Both the position numbers and the translations under genes were made by a program. The notes under the pieces were generated by a model, which saw only the letters and a program-made list of their open reading frames with translations, had not been told where the DNA came from and did no database searches. This document shows, piece after piece, positions 43,707 through 53,828 of a stretch of 64,000 nt of DNA (positions are counted from its first letter, which is position 1; each line of letters opens with the position of its first letter). The DNA is from an uncultured Pelagibacteraceae bacterium (GTDB lineage Bacteria; Pseudomonadota; Alphaproteobacteria; Pelagibacterales; Pelagibacteraceae): positions 18,596 to 82,595 of the forward strand of contig CACPMF010000005.1 of assembly GCA_902634935.1 (NCBI GenBank), written 5' to 3'.

Positions 43707-45191
43707 TTAATTTTCAAAAATTCTAATAAAATATAATATTGAGGGATTTTCACCTATAACTAAGTACTGATTATATTTTAGGTGAACAATATCTCTTAAT
43801 CTATTATCAATTTTAATAGCGTCGTGATCTAAAATTTTTTCTGAGTCAGCTTTAAATAGATTTATAGCTTGACCATATTTTTTATTGGGACCAGCCATTG
43901 TTAGAACTAAAAATTTATTTTCATTTATATTCAAAGATGGTTTGTCTGTTATTAATTTTTCAATTGCTGAAACTGCGGGTGAAATTTTGTAATATTTTAG
44001 TGGTTCAATAAAACCATATTTTGAGTGAGATTTGTGTAATGGAGCATCTTTTTTTTTTTTACCATCATAATGATTTCCATAAGAACTAATCGGCCAACCG
44101 AAATTTAATATTTTAGTCTGATCAAATTTTTGAAAATTTATCTCATCCCCTCCTTTTGGGCCATGTTCAGTAGAAAGTACAAATTTTTTTTCAAAGTCAT
44201 AATATATGCCTTGTGGATTACGATGACCTAAAGAAAAAACACTTTTATCTTTATTTTTTAAATTAATTAAAAGTATTTTACCAAAATTAGAATTTTGATC
44301 TTGGGCTTTTTTATATTTTCTATAATCACCTATTGAAAAAAATATGTTATTATCATCAAGCTTTTCAATATAACCACCTGATTGTAAACCATGAAAACTT
44401 CCTTCAAGTGCATTTGCACACTCTTCATAATCAAAAAAAATTTCGAAATTTAAGTATTGCATATCCATTTTAGATTTTAATATAGAAGTATTATAACAGT
44501 CTTTACTTTTAGTATTAGTAAAACTGACATAGACATTGTTATCAATTATTGACATTCCTTTTATACTCATCCATCGTGCCCCACCTTTTTCTAAGTATGA
44601 TGAAATTGTGTAAAATCTCTTATCTGTAATAATTTCTTTTATGTTTGAATTAACGCGATTAATTTTAATATCATTATTACTTTTTAATGAATCATAATCA
44701 AAATAAATTACTTCACCGTAAGAATTAATTATAAAAATTTTATCGTTATATTTTGATAAATATCCACTTGGCTTAGTGGTAATTTCATAACTTAAATTAG
44801 GTAATAGATAAGACATAACCTCAATTTTAAAATTTCCATTTTGAGAATTTATTGTCAATTGTTCTTTTAATTTTAAATTGTCTTTTTGATATAGTAGAGA
44901 CAAATATTCTTTACCCAGTATTTCTAGTTTTGATACCGATTCTTCATTTACCTTTTTTAAATATTCATATTTTGACTCTAAGGAATTAAGCTGTTCATTC
45001 ACTATTTTTAAATTGGACTCAAATTTATCTTTTAGTTCTTCAATTCTAGAATTTGGTGATATAAATTTTTTTAAACTACCTTTACTCAAAGACAAACTGT
45101 TTATCAAAAAGTCTTTATTTAGTGAGGCAATGATAATTATTATTGTTAAGAAAATAAAAGCTGAAATGAATGATTTGTACTTTTTAGTCAT
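43707..45191 (-). CDS. Membrane-anchored coiled-coil plus PQQ/sorbosone-dehydrogenase-like beta-propeller protein
   Basis: N-terminal TM (SAFIFLTIIIIIASLN), coiled-coil (KLKDKFESNLKIVNEQLNSLESKYEYLKK), then GHRNPQGIYYD, STEHGPKGGDEIN, NFGWPISSYGNHYDG typical of glucose/sorbosone dehydrogenase-like propellers. Confidence 0.7.
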   Translation of the reverse strand: MTKKYKSFISAFIFLTIIIIIASLNKDFLINSLSLSKGSLKKFISPNSRIEELKDKFESNLKIVNEQLNSLESKYEYLKKVNEESVSKLEILGKEYLSLLYQKDNLKLKEQLTINSQNGNFKIEVMSYLLPNLSYEITTKPSGYLSKYNDKIFIINSYGEVIYFDYDSLKSNNDIKINRVNSNIKEIITDKRFYTISSYLEKGGARWMSIKGMSIIDNNVYVSFTNTKSKDCYNTSILKSKMDMQYLNFEIFFDYEECANALEGSFHGLQSGGYIEKLDDNNIFFSIGDYRKYKKAQDQNSNFGKILLINLKNKDKSVFSLGHRNPQGIYYDFEKKFVLSTEHGPKGGDEINFQKFDQTKILNFGWPISSYGNHYDGKKKKDAPLHKSHSKYGFIEPLKYYKISPAVSAIEKLITDKPSLNINENKFLVLTMAGPNKKYGQAINLFKADSEKILDHDAIKIDNRLRDIVHLKYNQYLVIGENPSILYFIRIFEN

Positions 45192-45495
45192 TATTTTTAG
45201 AGATGATTTTTAAAGCTTGATCATAATTTTTTAAGAATGCATTTGTCGCATCTAAAGTATCTTCCATATATTCTTGTATAGGCATATGTCTTGTATTATA
45301 TCTTATGGTGTCATATTTAATGCTATCAAACTTATCGAATATATCTAAGAACTGTTGATCAACTTTTTTTTCTAATTTTAACAATGAGTTGTGACTTTCT
45401 TTGTTAATATAATAGTTAAAAGTAAAATAAATAATAGTTGCTATTAAAATAAAAAAAAAAATTTTTATGACATAGACTCTGAATGACCTACTCAT
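45184..45495 (-). CDS. Small single-TM protein, unknown function, translationally coupled to the downstream propeller gene
   Basis: 103-aa ORF, N-terminal TM (IKIFFFILIATIIYFTFNYYI), 8-nt overlap with 43707..45191. Confidence 0.6.
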   Translation of the reverse strand: MSRSFRVYVIKIFFFILIATIIYFTFNYYINKESHNSLLKLEKKVDQQFLDIFDKFDSIKYDTIRYNTRHMPIQEYMEDTLDATNAFLKNYDQALKIISKNND

Positions 45496-45505
45496 TAAAA
45501 ATTAA

Positions 45506-47893
45506 CTACTGAATACTAGCTTGAGATTTATCGTCTTTTTTAGTATCTGATATTTTTTCAACTTCTGTCCACTCAACAGGTTTAAGTTCTTTAGTTAAAG
45601 CTAATTTTAATACCTCGTGTGCAGATTCTACAGGTATAATATTTATATCATCTTTAACTTTTTGTGGAACATCCGCTAGATCTTTTTCATTTTCTTTTGG
45701 AATTAAAACTTTTTTAACACCAGCTCGATGAGCAGCTAATAATTTTTCTTTTAAACCACCTATTGCTAAAACTTGACCTGTTACAGTAACTTCTCCTGTC
45801 ATAGCTATTTCTCTATTTACAGGAATATTAGTTATAGATGATACAATTGATGTTACCATTGCAATACCTGCAGAGGGTCCATCTTTAGGAGTGGCACCTT
45901 CAGGTACATGAATATGAAAATCTTTTTTTTCAAACAAAGGAGGAATTATTCCATACTCTAAACTCTTTGATCTTACAAAAGATTTTGCTGCTTTTACAGA
46001 CTCTTGCATAACGTCACCAAGTTTTCCAGTAATTTGCATTCTTCCTTTTCCTGGCATATTTACAGTTTCTATTTTTAGAATTTCACCACCAAACTCTGTC
46101 CAAGCTAATCCAATTACAATACCTGTCTTATTTTCTGATTCTAATTCACCAAACTTGAATTTTTTAATTCCTAAAAAGTCGGAAACATTTTTTGCGTTTA
46201 CATCAACTTTTTTTTCTTCATTATTTACAACTTTTTTAACAACTTTTCTTGTGACTTTAGAAATTTCTCTTTCTAGATTTCGAACACCAGACTCTCTTGT
46301 GTAACTTCTTATTATTTCTTTAATAGTTCCATCCTCTAAATTCATCTCTCCATCTTTAACTCCATTGTCTTTTACTTGTTTTGGTAGAAGATATTTATTT
46401 GCAATATTGATTTTTTCATCCTCTGTATATCCTGGAATTCTTATTACTTCCATTCTATCTAAGAGTGGAGGTAAAATGTTAAGAGTGTTTGCGGTCGTAA
46501 CAAACATCACATCTGATAAATCATAATCTACTTCTAAATAATGATCATTAAAAGTTGTATTTTGCTCCGGGTCTAAAGCTTCCAATAACGCTGAGGATGG
46601 ATCTCCTCTATAATCATTTCCTATTTTATCTATTTCATCTAATAAAAATAATGGATTTTTTGTTCCAGCTTTTTTCATCATTTGAATTATTTTTCCAGGA
46701 AGTGAACCAATATATGTTCTTCTATGACCTCTTACTTCAGCTTCATCTCTAACACCGCCCAATGACATTCTTATAAACTGTCTGTTAGTCGCTTTTGCGA
46801 TAGATTTTCCTAATGAAGTTTTTCCAACACCGGGGGGACCTACTAAACAAAGAATTGGACCTTTGATTTTATCCATTCTTTTTTGAACTGCTAAAAACTC
46901 AATAATTCTCTCTTTAACCTTTTCTAATCCAAAGTGGTCTTCATCCAAGATTTTTAAAGCTTTATTTAAATCAATATCAACTTTATCTTTTTTAAACCAC
47001 GGAATGTCTGTCATCCAATCTAAATAATTTCTTACTACTGTGGCTTCTGCTGACATTGGGCTCATATTCTTCAATTTTTTAAGTTCTGCCATACATTTTT
47101 TCTCAACTTCTTTAGGCATTTTAGCTTTTTGAATTGATTTCTTTAAACTTGTTGTTTCATCTTTACCATCTTCAATTTCGCCAAGTTCTTTTTGAATAGC
47201 CTTTAACTGCTCATTTAAATAGTATTCTCTCTGAGTTTTCTCCATTTGTGTTTTGACACGACCTCGAATTCTCTTCTCAACACCAATAATACTTGTCTCA
47301 TTTTCCATTATTTTGATAACACCATTCAATCTTTTTTTGACATCCAATGTTTCAAATATCTGTTGTTTTTCAGAAATTGTTGCATTCAAATGAGATGCAA
47401 TATTATCTGCAATTTTTGACGAGTCCTTAAGTTGTTTAATATTGTTAATAGTTTCTGTCGAAACTTTTTTATTTATTGAAGTTAATTTTTCTAATCTTCT
47501 TACAGCTGTTAGTGCAAGAGGAAGTAGATCTTCATCTTTAGCCGAAATATCTTTTTGATACTCAAATGAACAAGAAATAAATTTTTCATCGTCTTTAAAA
47601 TCGACAATCTTTACTCTTTTAATTCCCTCAACTAGAACTTTGACTGTACCATCAGGTAATTTTAACAGTTGTAAAATATTACTTTCACATCCATAAGAAA
47701 ATACATCATTTTTTTTTGGATCATCTACCTCTGAATTTTTTTGGGTTACTAAAACAATTTTTTTGTCGCCTTTCATAACTTCATTTAGTGCTGTGATAGA
47801 TTTATCTCTACCAACGAATAATGGTATGACCATGCTTGGAAAGACTACTATGTCTCTTAATGGTAATAACGGTTCTGTAACTTTAACTTCCAT
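45506..47893 (-). CDS. lon: ATP-dependent protease Lon
   Basis: LPLRDIVVFPSMVIPLFVGR, CLVGPPGVGKTSLGKSIA, IHVPEGATPKDGPSAGIAMVTSI, TGEVTVTGQVLAIGGLKEK. Confidence 0.97.
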   Translation of the reverse strand: MEVKVTEPLLPLRDIVVFPSMVIPLFVGRDKSITALNEVMKGDKKIVLVTQKNSEVDDPKKNDVFSYGCESNILQLLKLPDGTVKVLVEGIKRVKIVDFKDDEKFISCSFEYQKDISAKDEDLLPLALTAVRRLEKLTSINKKVSTETINNIKQLKDSSKIADNIASHLNATISEKQQIFETLDVKKRLNGVIKIMENETSIIGVEKRIRGRVKTQMEKTQREYYLNEQLKAIQKELGEIEDGKDETTSLKKSIQKAKMPKEVEKKCMAELKKLKNMSPMSAEATVVRNYLDWMTDIPWFKKDKVDIDLNKALKILDEDHFGLEKVKERIIEFLAVQKRMDKIKGPILCLVGPPGVGKTSLGKSIAKATNRQFIRMSLGGVRDEAEVRGHRRTYIGSLPGKIIQMMKKAGTKNPLFLLDEIDKIGNDYRGDPSSALLEALDPEQNTTFNDHYLEVDYDLSDVMFVTTANTLNILPPLLDRMEVIRIPGYTEDEKINIANKYLLPKQVKDNGVKDGEMNLEDGTIKEIIRSYTRESGVRNLEREISKVTRKVVKKVVNNEEKKVDVNAKNVSDFLGIKKFKFGELESENKTGIVIGLAWTEFGGEILKIETVNMPGKGRMQITGKLGDVMQESVKAAKSFVRSKSLEYGIIPPLFEKKDFHIHVPEGATPKDGPSAGIAMVTSIVSSITNIPVNREIAMTGEVTVTGQVLAIGGLKEKLLAAHRAGVKKVLIPKENEKDLADVPQKVKDDINIIPVESAHEVLKLALTKELKPVEWTEVEKISDTKKDDKSQASIQ

Positions 47894-47955
47894 AATTCAA
47901 ATATGGATATTAAATAATTTTTTGCAATAGAAAATAGCTCTTTATTAACGAATAT

Positions 47956-49215
47956 TTAAGCCGCTGAAGTCTTATCAGACTTAGATTTGTTCTTAGAATG
48001 CACAATAACGGGTTGAGAAACACCTTTCGCCGCACCAGAATCGATAATCACCTCCTCTATATTTTCCTGGCTAGGTAGATCAAACATTGTTTTTAATAAA
48101 ATGTTTTCAAGTATCGATCTCAATCCTCTTGCGCCTGTTTTTTTACTAATTGCTTTATTTGCAATATCCTTAACAGCTTGATCTTTAAAAGTAAGTTTTA
48201 CTCCTTCAAGCTTAAATAGTTCTTGATATTGTTTTATTAAAGAATTTTTTGGTTCTAATAAAATTTTAACCAATGATTTCTCATCTAAATCTTCTAATGT
48301 TGCTGTGATTGGAAGTCGTCCTATAAATTCTGGTATTAAACCATATTTTAATAAATCTTCAGGCTCAAGATTCTTCATCCATTCTCCAATTTTCTTATCC
48401 TCAATACTTTTAACCTCCGCACCAAAACCAATTGATGAACCTTTATCTCTTTGAGAAATTATTTTATCCAAACCAGCAAATGCGCCTCCACAAATAAATA
48501 ATATATTAGTAGTATCTACCTGAAGAAATTCTTGTTGCGGATGTTTTCTTCCACCTTGAGGAGGAACACTTGCAACTGTGCCTTCCATTATTTTTAATAA
48601 AGCTTGCTGAACACCTTCTCCCGATACATCTCTTGTGATAGATGGATTCTCAGACTTACGACTAATTTTATCAACCTCATCTATATAAACAATTCCTCTT
48701 TGTGCTTTTTCAACATTGTAATCCGCAGCTTGTAGTAGTTTTAGAATTATGTTTTCGACATCTTCACCAACATATCCTGCTTCTGTTAAAGTTGTTGCAT
48801 CAGCCATAGTAAATGGAACATCTAAAATTCGTGCTAGTGTTTGAGCAAGTAAAGTTTTACCACACCCAGTTGGTCCGACTAACATTATATTTGATTTAGA
48901 TAGCTCAACTGTTTTACTGGTTTTATTTTCGTAATTTAATCTTTTATAATGATTGTGAACTGCAACAGACAAAACTTTTTTTGCGTGATCTTGGCCAATT
49001 ACATAGTCATCTAATACAGTGCAGATTTCTTTTGGTGATGGTAAACCATCTTGATGTTTAACAAATGTATCTTTGCTCTCTTCTTTGATAATATCCATGC
49101 AAAGCTCAACACATTCATCACAAATAAAAACAGTTGGACCTGCAATTAATTTTCTAACCTCGTGTTGGCTCTTGCCGCAAAATGAACAGTAAAGAATATT
49201 TTTGTTATTACTCAT
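47956..49215 (-). CDS. clpX: ATP-dependent Clp protease ATP-binding subunit ClpX
   Basis: [30 protein letters not shown] zinc finger, [26 protein letters not shown]. Confidence 0.97.
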   Translation of the reverse strand: MSNNKNILYCSFCGKSQHEVRKLIAGPTVFICDECVELCMDIIKEESKDTFVKHQDGLPSPKEICTVLDDYVIGQDHAKKVLSVAVHNHYKRLNYENKTSKTVELSKSNIMLVGPTGCGKTLLAQTLARILDVPFTMADATTLTEAGYVGEDVENIILKLLQAADYNVEKAQRGIVYIDEVDKISRKSENPSITRDVSGEGVQQALLKIMEGTVASVPPQGGRKHPQQEFLQVDTTNILFICGGAFAGLDKIISQRDKGSSIGFGAEVKSIEDKKIGEWMKNLEPEDLLKYGLIPEFIGRLPITATLEDLDEKSLVKILLEPKNSLIKQYQELFKLEGVKLTFKDQAVKDIANKAISKKTGARGLRSILENILLKTMFDLPSQENIEEVIIDSGAAKGVSQPVIVHSKNKSKSDKTSAA

Positions 49216-49306
49216 AAATTTTTTTTTATCGAATCAATTTTAATACTTTATTACAATTAACTCTTCTTAATCAAGTGGAGGTTGTGGATTAACTAGATAT
49301 AGTTGT

Positions 49307-49918
49307 CTATTGTCTTTTCTCTACTACTTTATCTATCAAACCAAAATCTTTTGCATTATCTGGGGTCATGAAATTATCTCTTTCTAACGCAGATTTAATT
49401 TCATCAACTGACTTCCCTGTGTGTTTTGAATAAATTTCATTTAATCTTTTTTTCAAAGATAAAACCTCATTTGCATGTATTTCTATGTCAGTAGCTTGAC
49501 CTTGAAATCCTGCTGATGGTTGATGAACCATAATTCTTGAATTTGGAAGTGAAAATCTTTTTCCTTTTGCACCTGCAGCTAATAAAAAAGATCCCATACT
49601 TGCAGCCTGTCCGATACATAAAGTGTTAACTTCTGGTTTAATATATTGCATAGTATCATATATACCTAATCCAGCAGTTACTAGCCCACCTGGACTGTTA
49701 ATGTATAAAGATATTTCTTTTTTTGGATCTTCACTTTCAAGAAATAATAGCTGAGCTGTAACTAATGATGCAACAGTGTCATTTATTGGCCCAACTACAA
49801 ATACAATTCTTTCTTTGAGAAGTCTTGAGTAAATATCGTAAGCTCTTTCTCCTCTGCTGGATTGCTCTACCACCATCGGAACAAGAGTGTTTAGTTGTTC
49901 AAATAATTTTGAAGTCAT
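49307..49918 (-). CDS. clpP: ATP-dependent Clp protease proteolytic subunit
   Basis: [77 protein letters not shown]. Confidence 0.97.
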   Translation of the reverse strand: MTSKLFEQLNTLVPMVVEQSSRGERAYDIYSRLLKERIVFVVGPINDTVASLVTAQLLFLESEDPKKEISLYINSPGGLVTAGLGIYDTMQYIKPEVNTLCIGQAASMGSFLLAAGAKGKRFSLPNSRIMVHQPSAGFQGQATDIEIHANEVLSLKKRLNEIYSKHTGKSVDEIKSALERDNFMTPDNAKDFGLIDKVVEKRQ

Positions 49919-49951
49919 AAGTTGATTCGAATTAACTTATACAACTTGTGA

Positions 49952-51388
49952 TTACTTTTTGCTAACTTTTTTTGATCCAGTTTTTTTCTTTGCGGGAGTT
50001 TTGGCTTTTTTTGATACTGTTTCTTTCTTTGCTTCGGCTTTTGTTTTCTTATCAACGCTGCTTTGTTTAGCTAATTTCTCTTGCTCTTTTAAGTTCTTTT
50101 CGTTTTCAGCTTTTAATATTTTTTCAGCCTCATCTTTTGAAATTTGTTTTTTATTTACTTTAGCTGATTTTTTTATTTCATTGATAATTTTTTCCTCATA
50201 AATGGATCCTCTAATTCCATCAATTGCAGATGGATTTTTTTCATAATACTCTTTAACCATTTTTTCTTGACCTGGCATCATTCTTAATTGTTTTTGAATT
50301 TCAGTATTCACTTCATCTTGAGAAACTTTGATATTATTTTTTTCCCCAAAAGCATTTAGAATTAAGCCTGTTTTTATTCTTTTTTGTGCTTGTTCCTCAA
50401 GAGATTTCTTATTTTTCTTTAATTCTTCTTCTTTCATTCCTTGAGATAAGATCTGAACTTCTTGTTCAATTAAATTCTGAGGAAGATCATCTAATTTTTG
50501 TTTTTCTATTTGTTCTAAAATTTGTTTTTTAGATATTAAATCAAGTGAATTTTTAAACTCATCATTTATTTGTTTTGATATTAATTCTTTTAAATTATTT
50601 AAATCCGTAGCACCTAATGTTTTTGCAAAATCATCATTAATTTTTACATCTTCAGGAGTTTTTACAGAATTAATTTTACAGTCAAATACTGCTTTTTTAT
50701 TTATTAATTCTTTTTTTGGAAAGTTTTCTGGAAGATTTACTTCAACTTTTTTAGTGTCATTTTTTTTTACACCTTCTAATTGTTTATCAAAGCCTTTGAT
50801 AAACAGATCTTTGCCAAGCACTAATTGTGTATTCTTTCCTTCGTTTCCTTCAAAGTCATTACCATCAACTGTTGCTTTATAATCAAACACTACTAAGTCT
50901 TTAGTTTTTGCGGCGTATTTTTTATCTACTTCTTTAAAATTATTTTGGTTCTTTGCAATTTGATCAATTCTTTTATCTGTTTCGGTATTATCAATTTTCA
51001 CCTCATAATCATCTACTTTGATATTGTTGATAGATGAAACATCTATATTTGGTAATTCTGTTACAGTAATTATATATTCTAGGTCTTTTCCTTCTCCAAA
51101 AGATTTTAAATCAATTTTAGGCTGTCCAGCTGGTTTAATTTTATTCTCTTCAAGCGCTTTTGTAGTTGTATCTTTTAAAACTTTGTCAATTACTTCTCCA
51201 TATACAGCTTTCCCAAACTGTCTTTTAAGAATTTCTGTTGGAACTTTTCCAGGTCTAAAACCCTTAAGAACTACATCTTTTCTAATTTCATCGTATTTTT
51301 CATCCATATATCCAGAGATAGTTTTTTTATCGATGAAGACTTTAAGATCTTTTTGTAAGCCTTTTTTATTTTCTACTGTTACTTTCAT
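49952..51388 (-). CDS. tig: Trigger factor (true start ATG 51388; the longer ORF runs into tRNA-Leu)
   Basis: MKVTVENKKGLQKDLKVFI, GFRPGKVPTEILKRQFG, VVFDYKATVDGNDFEGNEG; Lys-rich C-terminal tail; upstream of clpP-clpX-lon. Confidence 0.93.
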   Translation of the reverse strand: MKVTVENKKGLQKDLKVFIDKKTISGYMDEKYDEIRKDVVLKGFRPGKVPTEILKRQFGKAVYGEVIDKVLKDTTTKALEENKIKPAGQPKIDLKSFGEGKDLEYIITVTELPNIDVSSINNIKVDDYEVKIDNTETDKRIDQIAKNQNNFKEVDKKYAAKTKDLVVFDYKATVDGNDFEGNEGKNTQLVLGKDLFIKGFDKQLEGVKKNDTKKVEVNLPENFPKKELINKKAVFDCKINSVKTPEDVKINDDFAKTLGATDLNNLKELISKQINDEFKNSLDLISKKQILEQIEKQKLDDLPQNLIEQEVQILSQGMKEEELKKNKKSLEEQAQKRIKTGLILNAFGEKNNIKVSQDEVNTEIQKQLRMMPGQEKMVKEYYEKNPSAIDGIRGSIYEEKIINEIKKSAKVNKKQISKDEAEKILKAENEKNLKEQEKLAKQSSVDKKTKAEAKKETVSKKAKTPAKKKTGSKKVSKK

Positions 51389-51397
51389 AATTTTAAA

Positions 51398-51482
51398 TGG
51401 TAGGGCGAAAAGGACTCGAACCTTCACCGATTGCTCGACTGGTTCCTAAGACCAGCGCGTCTACCAATTCCGCCATCGCCCC
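51398..51482 (-). tRNA. tRNA-Leu (anticodon TAG)
   Basis: Reverse strand ggggcgatggcggaattggtagacgcgctggtctTAGgaaccagtcgagcaatcggtgaaggttcgagtccttttcgccctaCCA; long variable arm, class II tRNA. Confidence 0.95.
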
Positions 51483-51568
51483 AATTAAATTATGCAGTTT
51501 TATATATTATTGAACTAATTTGTCCAATCAGAATAATAGTGTAAAAGTATATATAATATTTATAAAAT

Positions 51569-51817
51569 ATGACTGTTTCACCTTGCATTAGTATTTGCAG
51601 AACTGATCCTGTAACTGGCTATTGTTATGGCTGTGCTAGAAGTAATGAAGAAAAAAGAATATGGAAAGATCCAGCTACAACTGATGAGTGGAAAAATAAA
51701 AACCTTAAAGAAATTCAAGAACGAATGAATGGTTGGCAATTAGAAAGCTTTAAAGAGTCTTATGATCATAAAGTAAACAAAGGTATTTCATTATTTAAGA
51801 AGAGTCTTGCAAAATGA
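51569..51817 (+). CDS. DUF1289-family small Cys-rich protein
   Basis: SPCISICRTDPVTGYCYGCARSNEEKRIW, the DUF1289 Cys pattern. Confidence 0.85.
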   Translation: MTVSPCISICRTDPVTGYCYGCARSNEEKRIWKDPATTDEWKNKNLKEIQERMNGWQLESFKESYDHKVNKGISLFKKSLAK

Positions 51818-51981
51818 GTAAAACAAATTTGGCAATTATAATTTATGTAATTGGTATTGTTATTGGGATGTTTGTATTAGATATATGGAGCGCTGAAACT
51901 AGTCCAAAAGCCATTTTAGGAATGCTTTGGACAGCTATTTTTGCAATTGCCTTATACTACGCAGAAAAAAAAGAAAATTAA
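51814..51981 (+). CDS. Small two-TM membrane protein (55 aa), coupled by ATGA overlap to the DUF1289 gene
   Basis: MSKTNLAIIIYVIGIVIGMFVLDIWSAETSPKAILGMLWTAIFAIALYYAEKKEN; not in the supplied ORF track because of its size. Confidence 0.65.
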   Translation: MSKTNLAIIIYVIGIVIGMFVLDIWSAETSPKAILGMLWTAIFAIALYYAEKKEN

Positions 51982-51993
51982 TTCAATTTTATA

Positions 51994-52134
51994 TTATTTT
52001 TTTGTTAAAAATTTCGATTTCGTATTCCTTATAGTTTTTTTTTTAAATGGATTATTATTGTTTGATGAAAAATTATTTTTAAATCGAGCATAGCTTTGTT
52101 TTTGTGCTTGTTTCATTGCTCTTTTTGACGACAT
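51994..52134 (-). CDS. Small basic protein (46 aa), unknown
   Basis: MSSKRAMKQAQKQSYARFKNNFSSNNNNPFKKKTIRNTKSKFLTKK; fills the gap between neighbouring genes. Confidence 0.4.
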   Translation of the reverse strand: MSSKRAMKQAQKQSYARFKNNFSSNNNNPFKKKTIRNTKSKFLTKK

Positions 52135-52157
52135 AAATTAATTAAATATAACTATAT

Positions 52158-52712
52158 TTACATTGTATCAATTGATCCAATAATTTCGTAATTTTTATCA
52201 GAAATAACTATTTCACCCGAACTTACTGCTATATTCAATATTGATGAAATAACCACATAATGCGTAACCAGAATTAAATTTTTATTACTTTTCCAATTTT
52301 TAATATAATTTTTAAGATCCTTAATTTGTTTTTTTTCATTTTTTGCAAATTTTGCAGAAAAAAAAGAATTAAGTGCATCAAAGGTTTCAAAATCATTAAA
52401 AGCAAATTTTGCAGTATCCTTACACCTGCACCATTCGCTTGATAAAACTTTATCTATTTTAATTTTATGAGTTTTAAAAAACTCTCCAATCAATTTTGAT
52501 TGATTTATACCTTTATCACTTAAATTTCTTTGTGTAGAACAATCATTTATATTAAAATTTCGTGGATCACCTCCACCAGGTGCATAAGCATGTCTAATAA
52601 ATATTATTTTACCACCCTCTTTTAAACTTTCTAAAATTTTATCCTCAGAAAATACTTGGTTTGAAAATGTTAAAGATATAAGGATTAGTAAAAATAATTT
52701 AAATATTTTCAT
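52158..52712 (-). CDS. Secreted histidine phosphatase-family protein
   Basis: Signal peptide; IIFIRHAYAPGGGDP (RH motif), SDKGINQSKLIGEFF, LSSEWCRCKDTAKFAF, LVTHYVVI. Confidence 0.85.
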   Translation of the reverse strand: MKIFKLFLLILISLTFSNQVFSEDKILESLKEGGKIIFIRHAYAPGGGDPRNFNINDCSTQRNLSDKGINQSKLIGEFFKTHKIKIDKVLSSEWCRCKDTAKFAFNDFETFDALNSFFSAKFAKNEKKQIKDLKNYIKNWKSNKNLILVTHYVVISSILNIAVSSGEIVISDKNYEIIGSIDTM

Positions 52713-52715
52713 TTA

Positions 52716-53390
52716 ATGAAAAAAAATTTTAATAAACTTAATAATTCTATTATTAAATGTATCAAATGCAAAAGACTAGTAAATTTTAGAACGAAAATTT
52801 CTATTCAAAAACGAAAACAATTTATTAATGAAAAATATTGGGGAAAACCGATTACAGGCTATGGAGACACAAATGGAAAAATTTTACTTGTTGGATTAGC
52901 ACCAGCAGCTCATGGTGGAAATAGAACGGGAAGAGTTTTTACAGGCGATAAATCGTCGGATTTTTTATACAAGTGTTTGCACAAAGTAAAAATCGCTAAT
53001 CAACCAAACTCAAATTATATTGATGATGGACTGAAATTAAAAAATGCGTTTATTACTACTGCTTTAAAATGTGTTCCACCTGAAGATAAACCATTAAAAA
53101 AAGAATTAGATCAATGTTTTAAATACTTTAATCAAGAAATAAATTTTCTTAAAGACCTTAAAGTTATAGTTGCACTAGGAAAAATTGCATTTGATGCCTG
53201 TAAATACTTTTACAAATCTAATTATAACTTTAATGAAAATATTAAATTTGAACACAATAAAGTATTTAAATTACCCAATAATATATTATTGATTGGCTGC
53301 TATCATCCAAGTCCTAGAAATGTAAATACTGGAAGAATAAATGAAAAGAAAATGGTACAGTTATTCAACAGAGTTTTGAAATTAATTTAA
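52716..53390 (+). CDS. Uracil-DNA glycosylase, family 5 (UDGb-like)
   Basis: CIKCKRLV, LLVGLAPAAHGGNRTGRVFTGDKSSDFL, IGCYHPSPRNVNTGRI; Fe-S-type Cys positions. Confidence 0.85.
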   Translation: MKKNFNKLNNSIIKCIKCKRLVNFRTKISIQKRKQFINEKYWGKPITGYGDTNGKILLVGLAPAAHGGNRTGRVFTGDKSSDFLYKCLHKVKIANQPNSNYIDDGLKLKNAFITTALKCVPPEDKPLKKELDQCFKYFNQEINFLKDLKVIVALGKIAFDACKYFYKSNYNFNENIKFEHNKVFKLPNNILLIGCYHPSPRNVNTGRINEKKMVQLFNRVLKLI

Positions 53391-53777
53391 TAAGTTATTT
53401 AAAATTTCAGGTATTTTAATTGGTTTACCCTCTTTATTTACAGTTACTAATTGAACTGTAGCTTCAGATATTATTTCTTTATTCTTTTTTATTATTTGTA
53501 ACATTGTAAAAGAAGTTTTAGTTTTTGATAATATTGAAGATATTATTTCTAGTTCATCTTCAAATTTTGCAGGTTTTTTGTATTCAATATTGCAAGACTT
53601 TACGATTATTAATGTATCATGATTTTTTTGAAGTTTAGTATTTGTAAATCCTAACGAATATATTGCTTCGGATCGAGCTCTCTCTAAATATTTTAAATAA
53701 TTTGCATAATAAACTATGCCACCTGAATCTGTGTCTTCATAGTAAATCTTAAACTTGTATTTAAAATATTTAGACAT
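53382..53777 (-). CDS. YbgC/4-hydroxybenzoyl-CoA-type acyl-CoA thioesterase
   Basis: FKIYYEDTDSGGIVYYANYLKYLERARSEAIYSLG hotdog signature. Confidence 0.9.
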   Translation of the reverse strand: MSKYFKYKFKIYYEDTDSGGIVYYANYLKYLERARSEAIYSLGFTNTKLQKNHDTLIIVKSCNIEYKKPAKFEDELEIISSILSKTKTSFTMLQIIKKNKEIISEATVQLVTVNKEGKPIKIPEILNNLLN

Positions 53778-53828
53778 ATATCTATTCTAATTTCGTTATT
53801 AATTTTATCAACACTCATAAGAAATTTA

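Noticed and set aside
43529-43753. 74-aa minus-strand ORF (FGRLAQLVEHLVYTEGVKGSSPLLPT)
   Set aside because: Translation of the tRNA-Val gene; the peptide is a classic tRNA mistranslation artefact.
51018-51449. 143-aa plus-strand ORF antisense to tig and crossing tRNA-Leu
   Set aside because: C-terminal RAKRTRTFTDCSTGS is a translated tRNA; the body is antisense to trigger factor.
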